From positions 186,001 through 250,000 of the forward strand of contig NZ_BAAAZE010000005.1 of NCBI RefSeq assembly GCF_039536745.1: a stretch of DNA of 64,000 nt, given 5' to 3'. Position 1 is the stretch's first letter. Every line of letters begins with the position of its first letter. Below, piece by piece: positions 9,155-18,042 of the stretch. Made by a program: the position numbers and the translations under genes. This DNA is from Actimicrobium antarcticum. Lineage in GTDB: Bacteria > Pseudomonadota > Gammaproteobacteria > Burkholderiales > Burkholderiaceae_D. The notes beneath the pieces are model-generated. The model made no database searches. It saw nothing but the letters and a program-made list of their open reading frames with translations, and was not told where the DNA came from.

Positions 9155-11806
9155 TCAGCGTGGTTGCAGGTCCAGCCGCAGCGACATGATGCGTTCCTCG
9201 GGCACCGGCAGCGCGATGAAGCCGAGCTTTTGGGTCAGCGTCAGCAAGCCCTTGTTGTCGGACATGGTTTCGCCGACGATGAACTGGGTGCCACGACTGC
9301 GGCAATAATCGATCAGGCGTTGCATTAGCAGTCGGCCGAGCCCGCGGCCTTTCATGTCGGAGCGCACGATGATGGCGAATTCGGCTTCCTGGTTGTCGGC
9401 GTCGGCAATCCCGCGTGCCACGCCGAGGGTTTCGCGCTCGCCGTCGGGCCGTACGCGCGTGGCGATAAAAGCCATTTCCCGGTCGTAATCGATCTGGGTC
9501 AGGCGGGCGACTTGCGGCTCCTGTAATTGACGGATGCTGGAAAAGGTCCGGTAGCGCACGTCGTTCTGGTTCAACTGGTTAAAAAAGACCAAATGCGCCG
9601 CGCCATCCTCGGGCTTGATTGGCCGGATTGTCAGCGCCTCGCCGTGCCAGTCGATGACTTGCTCCAGCGCCTGCGGATACGGCCGTATTGCCTGCCGTGA
9701 TTTGCCGGTTGGCAGCGCGACCCGCATCCGCGCATCAAGGGCGATGACGCCTTGACCGTCGGCCAGCAGCGGATTGATGTCGAGTTCGACCAGCTCCGGC
9801 AAATCCTCAACCAGGTTGGAAATCTGGATCAGCGTGTGATTGATGGCAGCCAGGTCGGCGGCAGGCCGATTGCGGTAACCGGCCAGCAGGCGCGACACCC
9901 GCGTGCGTGCAATCATGTCGGCGGCCAGCACCGAATTGAGCGGTGGCAGGCCGACTGCATGGTCATCCAGTACTTCGACGGCAACCCCGCCCTGACCGAA
10001 CAGGATCACCGGGCCGAACACCGGATCGGTACTGACACCAACGATGAGTTCATGGGCCTGCGGCCGACGCGCCATCGCCTGTACCGCAAAGCCCTGCAGT
10101 TCGGCCTCCGGTTGCAGCTCGTTGAGGCGCTTGTGCATTGCGCTTGCAGCATGTCGCACGGCCTCGGCATCGTCCAAGTCGAGCGCGACGCCACCGACAT
10201 CCGACTTGTGCCAGATTTGCGGCGACAGGATCTTGATCGCCACCGGAAAACCGATGTCCGCGGCGCAGCGCACGGCGTCGTCGACACTGGCAGCGGTCAT
10301 GGTGGCGACGACCGGGATGCCATACGCAGCCAACACTGTCTTGGTCTCCGGCTCCGACAGCAGCGTGCGTCCATCCGCCAGCGCGGCGCGCACCAGCGCC
10401 TGCGCGCGCAGGCGTTCGGTCGTGCCATGGTCCGGCAAGGCGGGCGGCACCTGCATCAGCAATTGCTGGTTATGCCGGAAATCAATGATCTGCATGAAGC
10501 CGCGCACGGCTTCTTCGGGCGTGTCAAAGGTGGCAATACCCGCCGCCGAAAAGAGCTGACGCGCTTCGGCCACCGCTGCCCCACCGAGCCAACAGGCCAG
10601 CACATTGCGCGAGGATTGCTGCAACAGCGGTACCAGTGCCTGCGCAATCTCGGTGCTGGAGACAAGGGCACTCGGGGCATGGATGAACAGGATCGCGTCC
10701 GACTCCGGATCGGCGAGCAGGCTGGCGAGAGCAGCGCGATACCGTTCGACTGGTGCGTCGCCGCCGATGTCGACCGGGTTGTCCTGCGACCAGGTCGGTT
10801 GCAACACCGTTGCCAGTTGTGTGATGGTGGCGGGTGCCAGCGTAGCCAGTTTGCCGTGCAGGGTGACCAGCGCGTCGGTGGCCATCACGCCGGGTCCGCC
10901 GCCGTTAGTCAGAATGGCCAAGCGTTCGCCGTGCATCGGTTTTGCCCGCGCCAGGGTCTCGACCGCGCCGAACAGGGCCTCGGTCGAATACACCCGCAAC
11001 ATACCCGCGCGGCGGATCGCCGCGTCATAGACACTGTCGGTGCCTGCCAGTGCGCCGGTGTGCGACGCCGCCGCACGCGCGCTCTCGGCAGCGCGGCCGG
11101 CCTTGATGACCAGCACCGGTTTTCCGCGTGCCGCACTGCGCGCGGCCGACATAAATTTGCGCGCCAGCCGTACATCCTCAAGGAACAGCAGAATGCCGTG
11201 CGTTGCCGAATCGCCCGCCAGATAATCCAGCAGATCGCCAAAGTCGATATCAGCGCTGTCACCCAGCGACAGGAACTTCGAAAAGCCAATGCCGCGCGTG
11301 CTCGCCCAGTCCAGCACGCCATTCATCAGCGCGCCGGATTGCGAAACAAAGGCCAGCTTGCCAGGCAGTGCCTGGCCATGCGAGAAGCTGGCATTGAGGC
11401 CGATGCCCGGCACCAGCACACCGCCACTGGTCGCGCCAAGGATGCGCAACAAAAAAGGCTTGGCGGCGTTCAGCATGGCCTCGCGCTGCTTGCCCATGCC
11501 AGGCGTCATCACGATGGCCGCCTTGCAACCGCGTTCACCGAGCGCAGTGATGAGTCCCGGTACGGTGTGGGGCGGCGTGCAGATGATCGCGAGGTCGGGC
11601 GTGACCGGCAGCCTCGCGACGCTGTGCCAGACCTCCAGGTCGAGCAGGCTGCGGTACTTCGGATTAACCGGCAGGATCTTGCCGGCAAAGCCACCGGCGA
11701 TCAGGTTGTGCAGGACCGCCGCGCCGATGCTGCCCGGCCGGCTCGATGCACCGATCAGAGCGACGGATTTCGGTTTGAACAGCAGCGGCAGGTTACGGAT
11801 GCTCAT
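9155..11806 (-). CDS. patZ: bifunctional acyl-CoA synthetase/GNAT protein lysine acetyltransferase (PatZ/Pka type)
   Basis: 883 residues from the ATG at 11806 (MSIRNLPLLFKPKSVALIGAS); further upstream in-frame codons overlap the divergent rlmI remnant and are rejected. The domain order is CoA-binding Rossmann (1-125), succinyl-CoA-ligase-like (about 150-300), an ATP-grasp domain (about 480-690), and a C-terminal GNAT domain containing the acetyl-CoA loop SDMKGRGLGRLLMQRLIDYCRSRG. Length and order match E. coli PatZ/YfiQ and Salmonella Pat, which acetylate acetyl-CoA synthetase and other central enzymes. The NDP-forming synthetase part is catalytically inactive in known Pat proteins; I did not verify this here. 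Confidence 0.88.
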   Translation of the reverse strand: MSIRNLPLLFKPKSVALIGASSRPGSIGAAVLHNLIAGGFAGKILPVNPKYRSLLDLEVWHSVARLPVTPDLAIICTPPHTVPGLITALGERGCKAAIVMTPGMGKQREAMLNAAKPFLLRILGATSGGVLVPGIGLNASFSHGQALPGKLAFVSQSGALMNGVLDWASTRGIGFSKFLSLGDSADIDFGDLLDYLAGDSATHGILLFLEDVRLARKFMSAARSAARGKPVLVIKAGRAAESARAAASHTGALAGTDSVYDAAIRRAGMLRVYSTEALFGAVETLARAKPMHGERLAILTNGGGPGVMATDALVTLHGKLATLAPATITQLATVLQPTWSQDNPVDIGGDAPVERYRAALASLLADPESDAILFIHAPSALVSSTEIAQALVPLLQQSSRNVLACWLGGAAVAEARQLFSAAGIATFDTPEEAVRGFMQIIDFRHNQQLLMQVPPALPDHGTTERLRAQALVRAALADGRTLLSEPETKTVLAAYGIPVVATMTAASVDDAVRCAADIGFPVAIKILSPQIWHKSDVGGVALDLDDAEAVRHAASAMHKRLNELQPEAELQGFAVQAMARRPQAHELIVGVSTDPVFGPVILFGQGGVAVEVLDDHAVGLPPLNSVLAADMIARTRVSRLLAGYRNRPAADLAAINHTLIQISNLVEDLPELVELDINPLLADGQGVIALDARMRVALPTGKSRQAIRPYPQALEQVIDWHGEALTIRPIKPEDGAAHLVFFNQLNQNDVRYRTFSSIRQLQEPQVARLTQIDYDREMAFIATRVRPDGERETLGVARGIADADNQEAEFAIIVRSDMKGRGLGRLLMQRLIDYCRSRGTQFIVGETMSDNKGLLTLTQKLGFIALPVPEERIMSLRLDLQPR

Positions 11807-11938
11807 GGGGACTTTCTCGACAAATAGCGGAACGGAGGACGGAATTGCGCAATGATTGCATGGATGTCGCTGCAAAACCTTATTACACTGCGCAGGTTCG
11901 TAGTCATCGTATTGCGCAATCTTTTCCGGAACTCCGTC

Positions 11939-12562
11939 ATGCTCATCATCACCATCAAACAAGGCAAGGAAAAAAGCCTGCTCGAACGCCAGCCGTGGAT
12001 CTATGCATCCGCCGTCGAACGCGTCGATGGCCGCCCGCAAGAAAAAATGACCGCCGGCATTACCGCGCTGGTGCATGCCTCCAACGGCCAGTTTCTGGCC
12101 CGCGCTGCCTACAATTCCAAATCACAAATTCGCGCCCGTGTCTGGAGCTTCGAGCCGGACGAGCCAGTCGATCATGCCCTCATCAAGCGGCGGGTAAAAG
12201 CGGCCGTCGCCAAACGCAGCGGCGCCAAAACGACGCCGGTCCAACTGGTGGTCGGTGAAGAAGACGGCCTGTCAGGTCTGGTGGCGGAATGGTACGGCGG
12301 CGTTAAGGGCTACCTGGTCTGCGAATTCCAGGCCGCCGGCGTGGATGCCTGGAAAGTCGCCATCGTCCAGTCGCTGATCGCCGAAACCGGCTGCAAGAAT
12401 GTCTATGAACGTGCCGATGCGCTTTTGCGCAAGGGCGAGGGATTGCGGGTGCTGTCCGGCGTGCTGGCCGGCGAAGAGCCGCCGGATGCAATCGAAATGA
12501 CCGAAAAAGGCGTGCGGTATTCGCTCAACATCAAGACCGGACGGAAGAACAAGTTCGCTTGA
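11939..12562 (+). pseudogene. rlmI: 3'-truncated 23S rRNA methyltransferase RlmI remnant
   Basis: The frame from the ATG at 11939 encodes the N-terminal PUA domain (MLIITIKQGKEKSLLERQPW) and the linker/RNA-binding part (LVVGEEDGLSGLVAEWYGG) of RlmI, which methylates C1962 of 23S rRNA. Known RlmI proteins are near 395 residues; this one stops at 207, at GVRYSLNIKTGRKNKFA. That is exactly where family members continue with the KTGFYLDQR segment and the whole SAM-binding domain. The sequence beyond belongs to an unrelated convergent gene. The catalytic domain is gone, so this is almost certainly non-functional and marks a deletion or rearrangement breakpoint near 12555. Confidence 0.85.
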
Positions 12563-12580
12563 GAAAGCGACACTGATGGA

Positions 12581-12946
12581 TTACGACTTGGCTGAGGTAT
12601 CGATATCGGTCAGCGATTCCTGCCCGCGCTGGGTGATGGCATAGGTGCCGTCGTCGGCACGGGTGATGTGGCCTTTCTTGCCGAGGAACAGCGCGACATC
12701 GGCGGCCAGATTTGCCAGTGAGTCGGTCGAGACGGCGCGTAAACCTTCTATGCACTGACGCAGGAACAGGGTTTGCTGGCCTTTTTCGGTCAGCGCCAGG
12801 TGGCCATCTTTTGCATGGCTGATGAATTTCAGGCCATTGAGTTTTTTGGAATTGCGGGCGATGCAGGCGCTGGGCCGGTCACCGCGGGATGATTTGCCGA
12901 TCTGGGTCAGGGCATCGTATTCATCGGTGGTCAAGCGGTCGTCCAT
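12581..12946 (-). CDS. small hypothetical protein
   Basis: 121 residues from the ATG at 12946, which has a good upstream AGGAAT. The product is soluble and basic-to-neutral, with two matching halves in feel (LNGLKFISHAKDGHLALTEKGQQTL and KKGHITRADDGTYAITQRGQESL), both resembling the wing segments of winged-helix proteins. A role as a small DNA-binding protein is inference. It sits where the 3' half of rlmI should be, and a decayed copy of its first 120 bases lies at 13517-13636. Confidence 0.6.
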   Translation of the reverse strand: MDDRLTTDEYDALTQIGKSSRGDRPSACIARNSKKLNGLKFISHAKDGHLALTEKGQQTLFLRQCIEGLRAVSTDSLANLAADVALFLGKKGHITRADDGTYAITQRGQESLTDIDTSAKS

Positions 12947-13224
12947 GGTAATTCCTGTAAAAGTGGTGCGGATGATTGAAGTGCGCACATGGTACGCGCC
13001 GCATCGGATCGCAGCAAGGATGCGCGTGCGGTCGCGGCTTCACTGGAACCGACCGCAGTCGTCAACGCCATTCGCCTGTCCGATGGGCAGCACACGGTCC
13101 GCGGGTACTTTCGTGCCCTGGGTTCTGTGGCGATTGCATCAAGGTTCAGAGCCATCAGGCCGCGAAGCCAGGTATGTCAAGGTGGGTTCTGCGCTGCAAA
13201 TTTCAGCATGCAAAGCACCTGGCG

Positions 13225-13256
13225 GTAGGTTGGGGCTGCAAAGCCCAACATGCGTC
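13225..13256 (+). repeat. REP-like palindromic unit, copy 1
   Basis: Starts GTAGGTTGGGGCTGCAAAGC and ends CAACATGCGTC. The core pairs with itself (TTGGGGCT against AGCCCAA). The second copy at 13378-13408 is in the opposite orientation. Confidence 0.75.
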
Positions 13257-13377
13257 GCCATCGCAATACGCTGACAGGGCTTCGCGATCCACGCGACGGT
13301 GCTGAGTGATTTGCGGTGGTTGGCAAGAGCAGGCGGTGTGTGGATGTCATCGATCGAAACACCGGTGTGCCGATCGT

Positions 13378-13408
13378 GACGCATGTTGGGCTTCGCAGCC
13401 CAACCTAC
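13378..13408 (-). repeat. REP-like palindromic unit, copy 2 (inverted)
   Basis: On the minus strand it reads GTAGGTTGGGCTGCGAAGCC followed by CAACATGCGTC, differing from copy 1 at very few positions. Head-to-head pairs of such units resemble BIME arrangements of REP elements. The two copies are 121 bases apart. Confidence 0.75.
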
Positions 13409-13516
13409 GAGATGAGATGGTTTTGAAGAGTTAAGTTTCAGTAGTCATGGTGCTGTTTTGGCTGGCGCAGTTCGTCTAACTGCGCCACTTTCGGGTTCAA
13501 CTGCGCTAATCACCAA

Positions 13517-13636
13517 ATGAATTTCAAGCCATTTCATTTTTTGGAATTACGGGCGATGCAGGCTCGGGACAGTCACGACGGGATGATTTGCCGACCCGGG
13601 GCAGCGCATCGTCGTCATCGGTGGTCAAGCGGTCGT
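13517..13636 (-). pseudogene. decayed partial copy of the gene at 12581-12946
   Basis: About 120 bases align without large gaps to 12822-12943: shared strings include TTTTTTGGAATT, GGGCGATGCAGG, GGGATGATTTGCCGA and CATCGGTGGTCAAGCGGTCGT. Only the 5' third of the gene is duplicated and it carries substitutions and small deletions, so it cannot be expressed. The copy abuts the 3' end of the rhodanese gene. Confidence 0.8.
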
Positions 13637-14590
13637 ATGCGCTGATTCGTGCAGAAGTGCTGCGGATCGTGGAGGTGTCCGTACGGTGCTTTCGGCACTG
13701 GATTGCAGCATCGACACGCGCGGATTAACGGGGTCGCTGCTCCATTCGAACCAGCCACCGTCATACACGCTGATACGCGGCCAGCCCATCGCCCGTGCAT
13801 AAAAAAATGCCAGTGAGGCGCGCCAGCCGGTACCGCAATAAAACGCGGTTTGCCGTGTCGGGACGATGCCGTTCTCCGACCAGAATGCGCTGATGGCGGC
13901 GGGGCTTTTCATGCGACCGTCAGGGTGCTGAAAATCGCTCATGCTGTTGATGTCGCCAGAGACACCCGCCCGCCCCCAGCAGGCGCCGGGAATCTCGCCA
14001 CAGACAGGGATGTAGCTGTAACCGGAGGTTGCACCGATGAATTCGGCATGGCTGCGGATACTGGCCAGCGTGCCGTCGGCCTGTGTCATCAAGGCCTTTG
14101 CCTGATACGTATCGATCAGATAATCGGGATGTGCCGGAAAGGGGCTGCCGAACGTGGCCACCGGCACGTGTCGCCGCGATGGGCCTGCAGTTAGCGGCAG
14201 GCCGGCCGTGCGCCAGGATGCCAGGTTGCCATCGAGCAGGCGTACATCTTTTACGCCGGCATACAGCAACAAATGCCCGACCCGTGCAGCAGCGGTCATG
14301 GTGCGGCTGTAAAGAATCACGCTGGAGGTACTACAGAGGCCATGCTCCAGCAGCACGTGCAGCAACTGCGCATCGGGTACCTTGTTCCACAGCGGCGCTT
14401 GCTCCAGGCGGGTGATATCCAGCCATGTCGCGCCAGGAATATGTGCCTGCCGGAATAGCGATTCATCACCCGAACCCACTTCGATGAGCTGCCATTGCGG
14501 CGCTGGCGCATCCGCCACCGAGCGACCGGCCAGCAACCCGGCCAGCCAGGGCAGGGCAATCTGCGGACAGGGACGAAGGGTGGCGTTCAT
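13625..14590 (-). CDS. two-domain rhodanese-like sulfurtransferase
   Basis: About 321 residues from the ATG at 14590 (MNATLRPC); an ATG 12 bases upstream is equally possible, and the longer open frame beyond it is rejected because it runs over the divergent gene. The N-terminal rhodanese domain (GSGDESLFRQAHIPGATWLD) lacks an active cysteine (YSRTMTAAARVG in that place). The C-terminal domain has the loop FYCGTGWRAS, the same CGTGWR loop found in E. coli YnjE. It would move sulfane sulfur between thiosulfate- or persulfide-type donors and acceptors. The final about 12 residues overlap the decayed repeat at 13517-13636, so the C terminus may be altered. Confidence 0.8.
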   Translation of the reverse strand: MNATLRPCPQIALPWLAGLLAGRSVADAPAPQWQLIEVGSGDESLFRQAHIPGATWLDITRLEQAPLWNKVPDAQLLHVLLEHGLCSTSSVILYSRTMTAAARVGHLLLYAGVKDVRLLDGNLASWRTAGLPLTAGPSRRHVPVATFGSPFPAHPDYLIDTYQAKALMTQADGTLASIRSHAEFIGATSGYSYIPVCGEIPGACWGRAGVSGDINSMSDFQHPDGRMKSPAAISAFWSENGIVPTRQTAFYCGTGWRASLAFFYARAMGWPRISVYDGGWFEWSSDPVNPRVSMLQSSAESTVRTPPRSAALLHESAHTTA

Positions 14591-14705
14591 GGTGGCGCGC
14601 ATTGTCTCAGAAAGTCGCGCAGGCTTATCGTTTTCGCTATGTCCGATACCGAACAGACTGGTTTGTGGTAGCCGGCTACCTTGGATTTTTAAGGGGAATC
14701 TCATC

Positions 14706-15098
14706 ATGCCAAATATCAATCCATTGATCGCTGCCATTGCACTGGCGGCCAGTTTTGCCGGCGCCGCACACGCCGCCGATACCGTCGCTGCAACCAACGT
14801 CGAAGCGCGCTACCAGCGTGAACGGGCAGTGTGCCTGAGCGGTAAATCGAACCAGAGCCAGGCGATTTGCCTGCAGGAAGCCGGTGCCGCCCGCGACGAC
14901 GCGCGCCGACACCAGCTTGGAGACGGTAAAGTGTCGTACGAGCAGAATGCGATGGTCCGTTGTAACGCGTTGAACGCTGATGACAAGCGCGATTGCGAAA
15001 GCCGCATCCGGGGCGAGGGCGCTCTGAGTGGCAGCGTGCGCGACGGCGGCCTGATCCGCGAAACCACGACCATCGTACCGGCCGATCCGGCCAAATAA
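14706..15098 (+). CDS. small exported hypothetical protein
   Basis: 130 residues from the ATG at 14706, preceded by AAGGGGAA. A signal peptide is clear: a hydrophobic stretch (LIAAIALAASFAGAAHA) ending in an AHA cleavage motif, so the mature protein is periplasmic. The mature part is polar with four cysteines (AVCLSGKSNQSQAICLQEAG; VRCNALNADDKRDCESR) that could form two disulfides. No family recognised. pssA follows after 24 bases, probably on the same transcript. Confidence 0.7.
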   Translation: MPNINPLIAAIALAASFAGAAHAADTVAATNVEARYQRERAVCLSGKSNQSQAICLQEAGAARDDARRHQLGDGKVSYEQNAMVRCNALNADDKRDCESRIRGEGALSGSVRDGGLIRETTTIVPADPAK

Positions 15099-15122
15099 TT
15101 TCACTGTAGTCAAGGAGTCGCA

Positions 15123-15755
15123 ATGACCGAACCGCAATCGAAGCGCAAGCACTTTTCCATGCTGCGCGAATTCCATCTGGCTGATTTTTTTACCCTGGGG
15201 AATGCAGCTTGCGGCGTGGCTGCGGTGTTGCTGGCGATGTCGTTCATGGCCAGTCAGTCGCTGGTGCATTTTTACTGGGCAGCGGCGATGGCGCCGGCGG
15301 CGTTCATTTTCGATGTGCTGGATGGCCGGATCGCGCGCTCGCGTCAGCAGCACTCCGCGCTGGGCCGTGAGCTCGATTCACTGGCCGACGTCATTTCATT
15401 CGGACTGGCACCGGCCACGCTGGCCTTCGCTGCCGGGATGCGTGGCGGGCTCGATGCGCTCGTGCTGATTTACTTCGTATGTTGCGGGGTGAGCCGCTTG
15501 GCGCGCTACAACGTCACCGCGGAGGCGCTTTCCGAGGGGGCCGACAAGGTGCGCTACTTCGAGGGCACGCCGATCCCGACCAGCGTGTTGATCACGGCGG
15601 TGCTGACATGGATTGCGTGGCAGGGCCGCATCGGTGCCGAGCTGATGGGCGGCGTGTGGAATGCCGGGGCCTGGGCGTTGCATCCGCTGGCGCTGTTGTT
15701 CGTGCTGTCTGGCACGCTGATGATCAGCAAGACGGTGCGGATTCCGAAGCTTTGA
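15123..15755 (+). CDS. pssA: CDP-diacylglycerol-serine O-phosphatidyltransferase
   Basis: 210 residues of a multi-pass inner membrane enzyme that makes phosphatidylserine, the first step to phosphatidylethanolamine. The CDP-alcohol phosphotransferase signature DG-x2-AR-x8-G-x3-D-x3-D is present as DGRIAR...GRELDSLAD near residues 66-88. About five hydrophobic helices follow. Length and the HLADFFTLGN start fit the type II PssA family. A related CDP-alcohol phosphotransferase with another head group cannot be fully excluded. Confidence 0.82.
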   Translation: MTEPQSKRKHFSMLREFHLADFFTLGNAACGVAAVLLAMSFMASQSLVHFYWAAAMAPAAFIFDVLDGRIARSRQQHSALGRELDSLADVISFGLAPATLAFAAGMRGGLDALVLIYFVCCGVSRLARYNVTAEALSEGADKVRYFEGTPIPTSVLITAVLTWIAWQGRIGAELMGGVWNAGAWALHPLALLFVLSGTLMISKTVRIPKL

Positions 15756-15796
15756 GCTGGACGCTTCCGATTCAGCTTGGCGAAAGCGATTGGCGT

Positions 15797-15865
15797 GGGT
15801 ACGCGGCACGTCGCCAGATTTTGTGACCCGTTTTATGTTGACCGCCGCAAGCGGATTGCGTACCC
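15797..15865. repeat. inverted repeat between convergent genes
   Basis: GGGTACGC (15797-15804) pairs with GCGTACCC (15858-15865), with a nested CCGCAAGCGG hairpin at 15845-15854. It lies between convergent pssA and ycgR and may act as a terminator structure, though no T tract follows. Confidence 0.4.
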
Positions 15866-15905
15866 GACGCTCAATGATTGATTGCTACTGCCGTACAAGC
15901 TAGCC

Positions 15906-16673
15906 TTATCTGATTCCGTTTGATCTGGCATTCTGCTCGCGCTCAAGCCGGGTGATGTAACGCTGAATGACCGCCAGCATCGACTTCGGCAGGTCCATGA
16001 ACAGGCAACCCAGCCGGCGGCTCACGTTGCCGTTGGCCAGTGTGACATCGACCGAATTGCGGATTTCCAGCGCAGTCGTGACGACGGTGCTGCCAGGCAG
16101 GTAAATCTGGCAGGCCTGATAGATGCGGCCGATGGTGTTGTCGAGCAGGTGCTGGTCGTCAATGATCGTGATTCCGCCACCGCTGACGTTGTGTAACGAC
16201 AGCGCAACGGGCACCACGATGTCGCCGTCAAGAATCTGGATTGTGCAACGGAGCGGCGTCGACAGCGGTGTCGCTACCCGATAAAACTCGCGACGCTGCA
16301 AGCGAATCAGGCTGGGTGGTAGCAGTATGCGCAGCGCAGGTAGCCCGTTGAATTCGCATTCGTCGACTTTAGTGGCAAAGAACAGGATGCGGATCCGTTC
16401 CAGCACGGTCTCGAAAGAGATGTTTTCGCTACGTAGCAACCGCGCGTTCAGGTTCGTATCTTCCGGTACATCAAGGATGACTTCGCCAGTGCCTTCGTCA
16501 ACATGCAGCACCATGGTCACGCAGGCTTCGCCAGTCCCTTCCATCAGCATGCGGATCGGCTGTTTCTGGTCGCACAGGGAGCGCATGAGCGCAGCAATTT
16601 CGCGGCGCGAACTGACCTTGAATGGGCTGAGGTCGAGGTTCTCGATGTCGTTTTCTTCGGGATGGTTTTGCAT
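15906..16673 (-). CDS. ycgR: flagellar brake protein YcgR (c-di-GMP receptor)
   Basis: 255 residues from the ATG at 16673 (MQNHPEENDI); an in-frame TTG 24 bases upstream is the alternative. The N-terminal YcgR domain (about 20-120) is followed by a PilZ domain (about 125-245) holding both c-di-GMP contacts: RREFYR (the RxxxR motif) and NVSGGG (the N/DxSxxG motif). When bound to c-di-GMP, the family slows the flagellar motor. It is last in the flagellar gene row, 69 bases after the flhB-like gene, and the window also encodes several c-di-GMP enzymes. Confidence 0.88.
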   Translation of the reverse strand: MQNHPEENDIENLDLSPFKVSSRREIAALMRSLCDQKQPIRMLMEGTGEACVTMVLHVDEGTGEVILDVPEDTNLNARLLRSENISFETVLERIRILFFATKVDECEFNGLPALRILLPPSLIRLQRREFYRVATPLSTPLRCTIQILDGDIVVPVALSLHNVSGGGITIIDDQHLLDNTIGRIYQACQIYLPGSTVVTTALEIRNSVDVTLANGNVSRRLGCLFMDLPKSMLAVIQRYITRLEREQNARSNGIR

Positions 16674-16742
16674 CGGTGGTCTTGAATTGATGAGCAATTG
16701 AGTAGTAACAAAGAGACGCCTAAGGCGTCACGGTCGCTGCAA

Positions 16743-17030
16743 TCATACCCTGTCACCAGCCAATTTTGCCGCTTCAATGTGATAAAGCCACGCCAGCAGT
16801 TCGGCAATCGCGCGGTACAGCGCCGGTGGAATCTGGCCATCCAGATCGACCTGCATCAGCAACGCCACCAGTTCTTTGGATTCGTGTACGAACACGCCAT
16901 GTTCTTTCGCCCGCGCGATAATCTCGGCGGCGATCAAACCGCGCCCCTTGGCGACGATCTTTGGCGCGGCATCCCCACTCTGGTAAGCCAGCGCGACGGC
17001 ATTTTGCAGAGGCGTGTCGGGCTTGCTCAT
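16743..17030 (-). CDS. FlhB C-terminal-domain-like flagellar protein
   Basis: 95 residues matching only the cytoplasmic C-terminal domain of FlhB/EscU. The FlhB pattern (NAVALAYQSGDAAPKIVAKGRGLIAAEIIARAKEHGVFVHES) is clear, but the self-cleaving NPTH motif and the membrane part are missing. Such stand-alone FlhB-like proteins occur beside fliK in many bacteria and are thought to influence the export specificity switch. It overlaps fliK by 4 bases (ATGA), which supports a joint role in hook-length control. Confidence 0.8.
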   Translation of the reverse strand: MSKPDTPLQNAVALAYQSGDAAPKIVAKGRGLIAAEIIARAKEHGVFVHESKELVALLMQVDLDGQIPPALYRAIAELLAWLYHIEAAKLAGDRV

Positions 17031-18016
17031 GCGACGTCATCCTCCGGTCTGACGTTCAGCACATCGAGCTTCGCGCCCGCTGCATCGATCGCATCGGCCA
17101 GACGGGTGCCATGTTCGCGCAGGGTCTCGGCGCTGGCGGGGTCGGCGGTACGTACCTGCATCTGCACATGGTCGCCGACCAGCGTGATGGTGGCCGAGAT
17201 TTTTCCCAGCGTTGGCAAGTCAAAGCGCACCACGCTTTGCCAGCTGCGTTCGGGCTCTTCCCGTTCGGCGGATTGCTGTTGTGGCTGTTCACTGACTTCC
17301 CATTCCATCTGCTGGCCCGGCCAGACTTCGCCCTGCCATTGCAGGCGCGGCTGGTCGATCGTATTGAGCTGCAGATTGACAATGCGTGCCGTGTCGGGAT
17401 TGAGCGCTGCGTCGGGCCGGAGGGCGACGTCGGTGCTGGTCACTGCCGTGGTGTCGGGGATGCGCGCATTGATATTTTGCGGTTCGCGCAGCAGGTCGGC
17501 CAGCGGCCGCTGACCGTTGGCCCATTGCTGAACGTGGGATTCGTAAAAAAGTCCGCTGTGGCCCAGCGCAGTTTGTAACGCCGTGGCGAGCTGCGCCGGC
17601 GGCGCTGCGCCGGAATTGACCAGGGGTGTTTTTCCCAGCAAGGTGGTGGCGGTGGAATTGTGCAGAATGCTGTCGATCAGTCGCGCGGTGGGGCTGAACG
17701 TGGCGGGTGCGGCAGCTGACTCACCGTCGAGTAAAAACGTGGCACGTGGTTCGGTGCCGACCAGCGTCATCTGCAACTGGTCGCCCACTTTGCTGCCGCT
17801 CGGCAGGTTGGTGCGCACCGCCGTGTCGGCCAGTTTCACGATGAACGAGCCATCATCCAGTAACGATGCCACAGTGCCTTGCAGCCGCTGACCGATGGTC
17901 AGCTGGGTTAGCCGTGCATTGGCTTCTTCCCGCGCATCGCCGATTGGCGCTGTCGGCAACAACCTGTCGATCTGCGCGATCGGGCGTTGTCCCTGAATAT
18001 CAACCGGTGCAACCAT
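17027..18016 (-). CDS. fliK: flagellar hook-length control protein FliK
   Basis: 329 residues. The N-terminal half is variable. The C-terminal domain (about 200-315) carries the FliK secretion-switch pattern QGEVWPGQQMEWEV...VRFDLPTLGKISATITLVGDHVQMQVRTADPASAETLREHGTRLADAIDAAG. The family measures hook length and triggers the FlhB switch from rod/hook to filament export. It starts 26 bases after fliT and overlaps the flhB-like gene. It is shorter than enterobacterial FliK (about 400 residues). Confidence 0.8.
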   Translation of the reverse strand: MVAPVDIQGQRPIAQIDRLLPTAPIGDAREEANARLTQLTIGQRLQGTVASLLDDGSFIVKLADTAVRTNLPSGSKVGDQLQMTLVGTEPRATFLLDGESAAAPATFSPTARLIDSILHNSTATTLLGKTPLVNSGAAPPAQLATALQTALGHSGLFYESHVQQWANGQRPLADLLREPQNINARIPDTTAVTSTDVALRPDAALNPDTARIVNLQLNTIDQPRLQWQGEVWPGQQMEWEVSEQPQQQSAEREEPERSWQSVVRFDLPTLGKISATITLVGDHVQMQVRTADPASAETLREHGTRLADAIDAAGAKLDVLNVRPEDDVA

Positions 18017-18042
18017 CGTTGGTCAGCTTTCAAGTCAGCCTG

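Larger units (their letters stand above)
12947..13516. other. non-coding accessory stretch with REP-like repeats
   Basis: No supported gene in about 570 bases. It contains two inverted copies of a palindromic unit (13225-13256 and 13378-13408). The surrounding bases look like decayed intergenic sequence. It separates the truncated rlmI area from the rhodanese gene. Confidence 0.45.

Noticed and set aside
9752..11827. 691-codon plus-strand open frame antisense to the patZ-like gene
   Set aside because: Its translation is rich in Arg, Gln and His without any domain. The minus strand encodes a full-length, recognisable acetyltransferase.
12947..13636. CRISPR array
   Set aside because: The repeats here are two inverted palindromes and one partial gene copy, without regularly spaced direct repeats. 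No cas gene is present.
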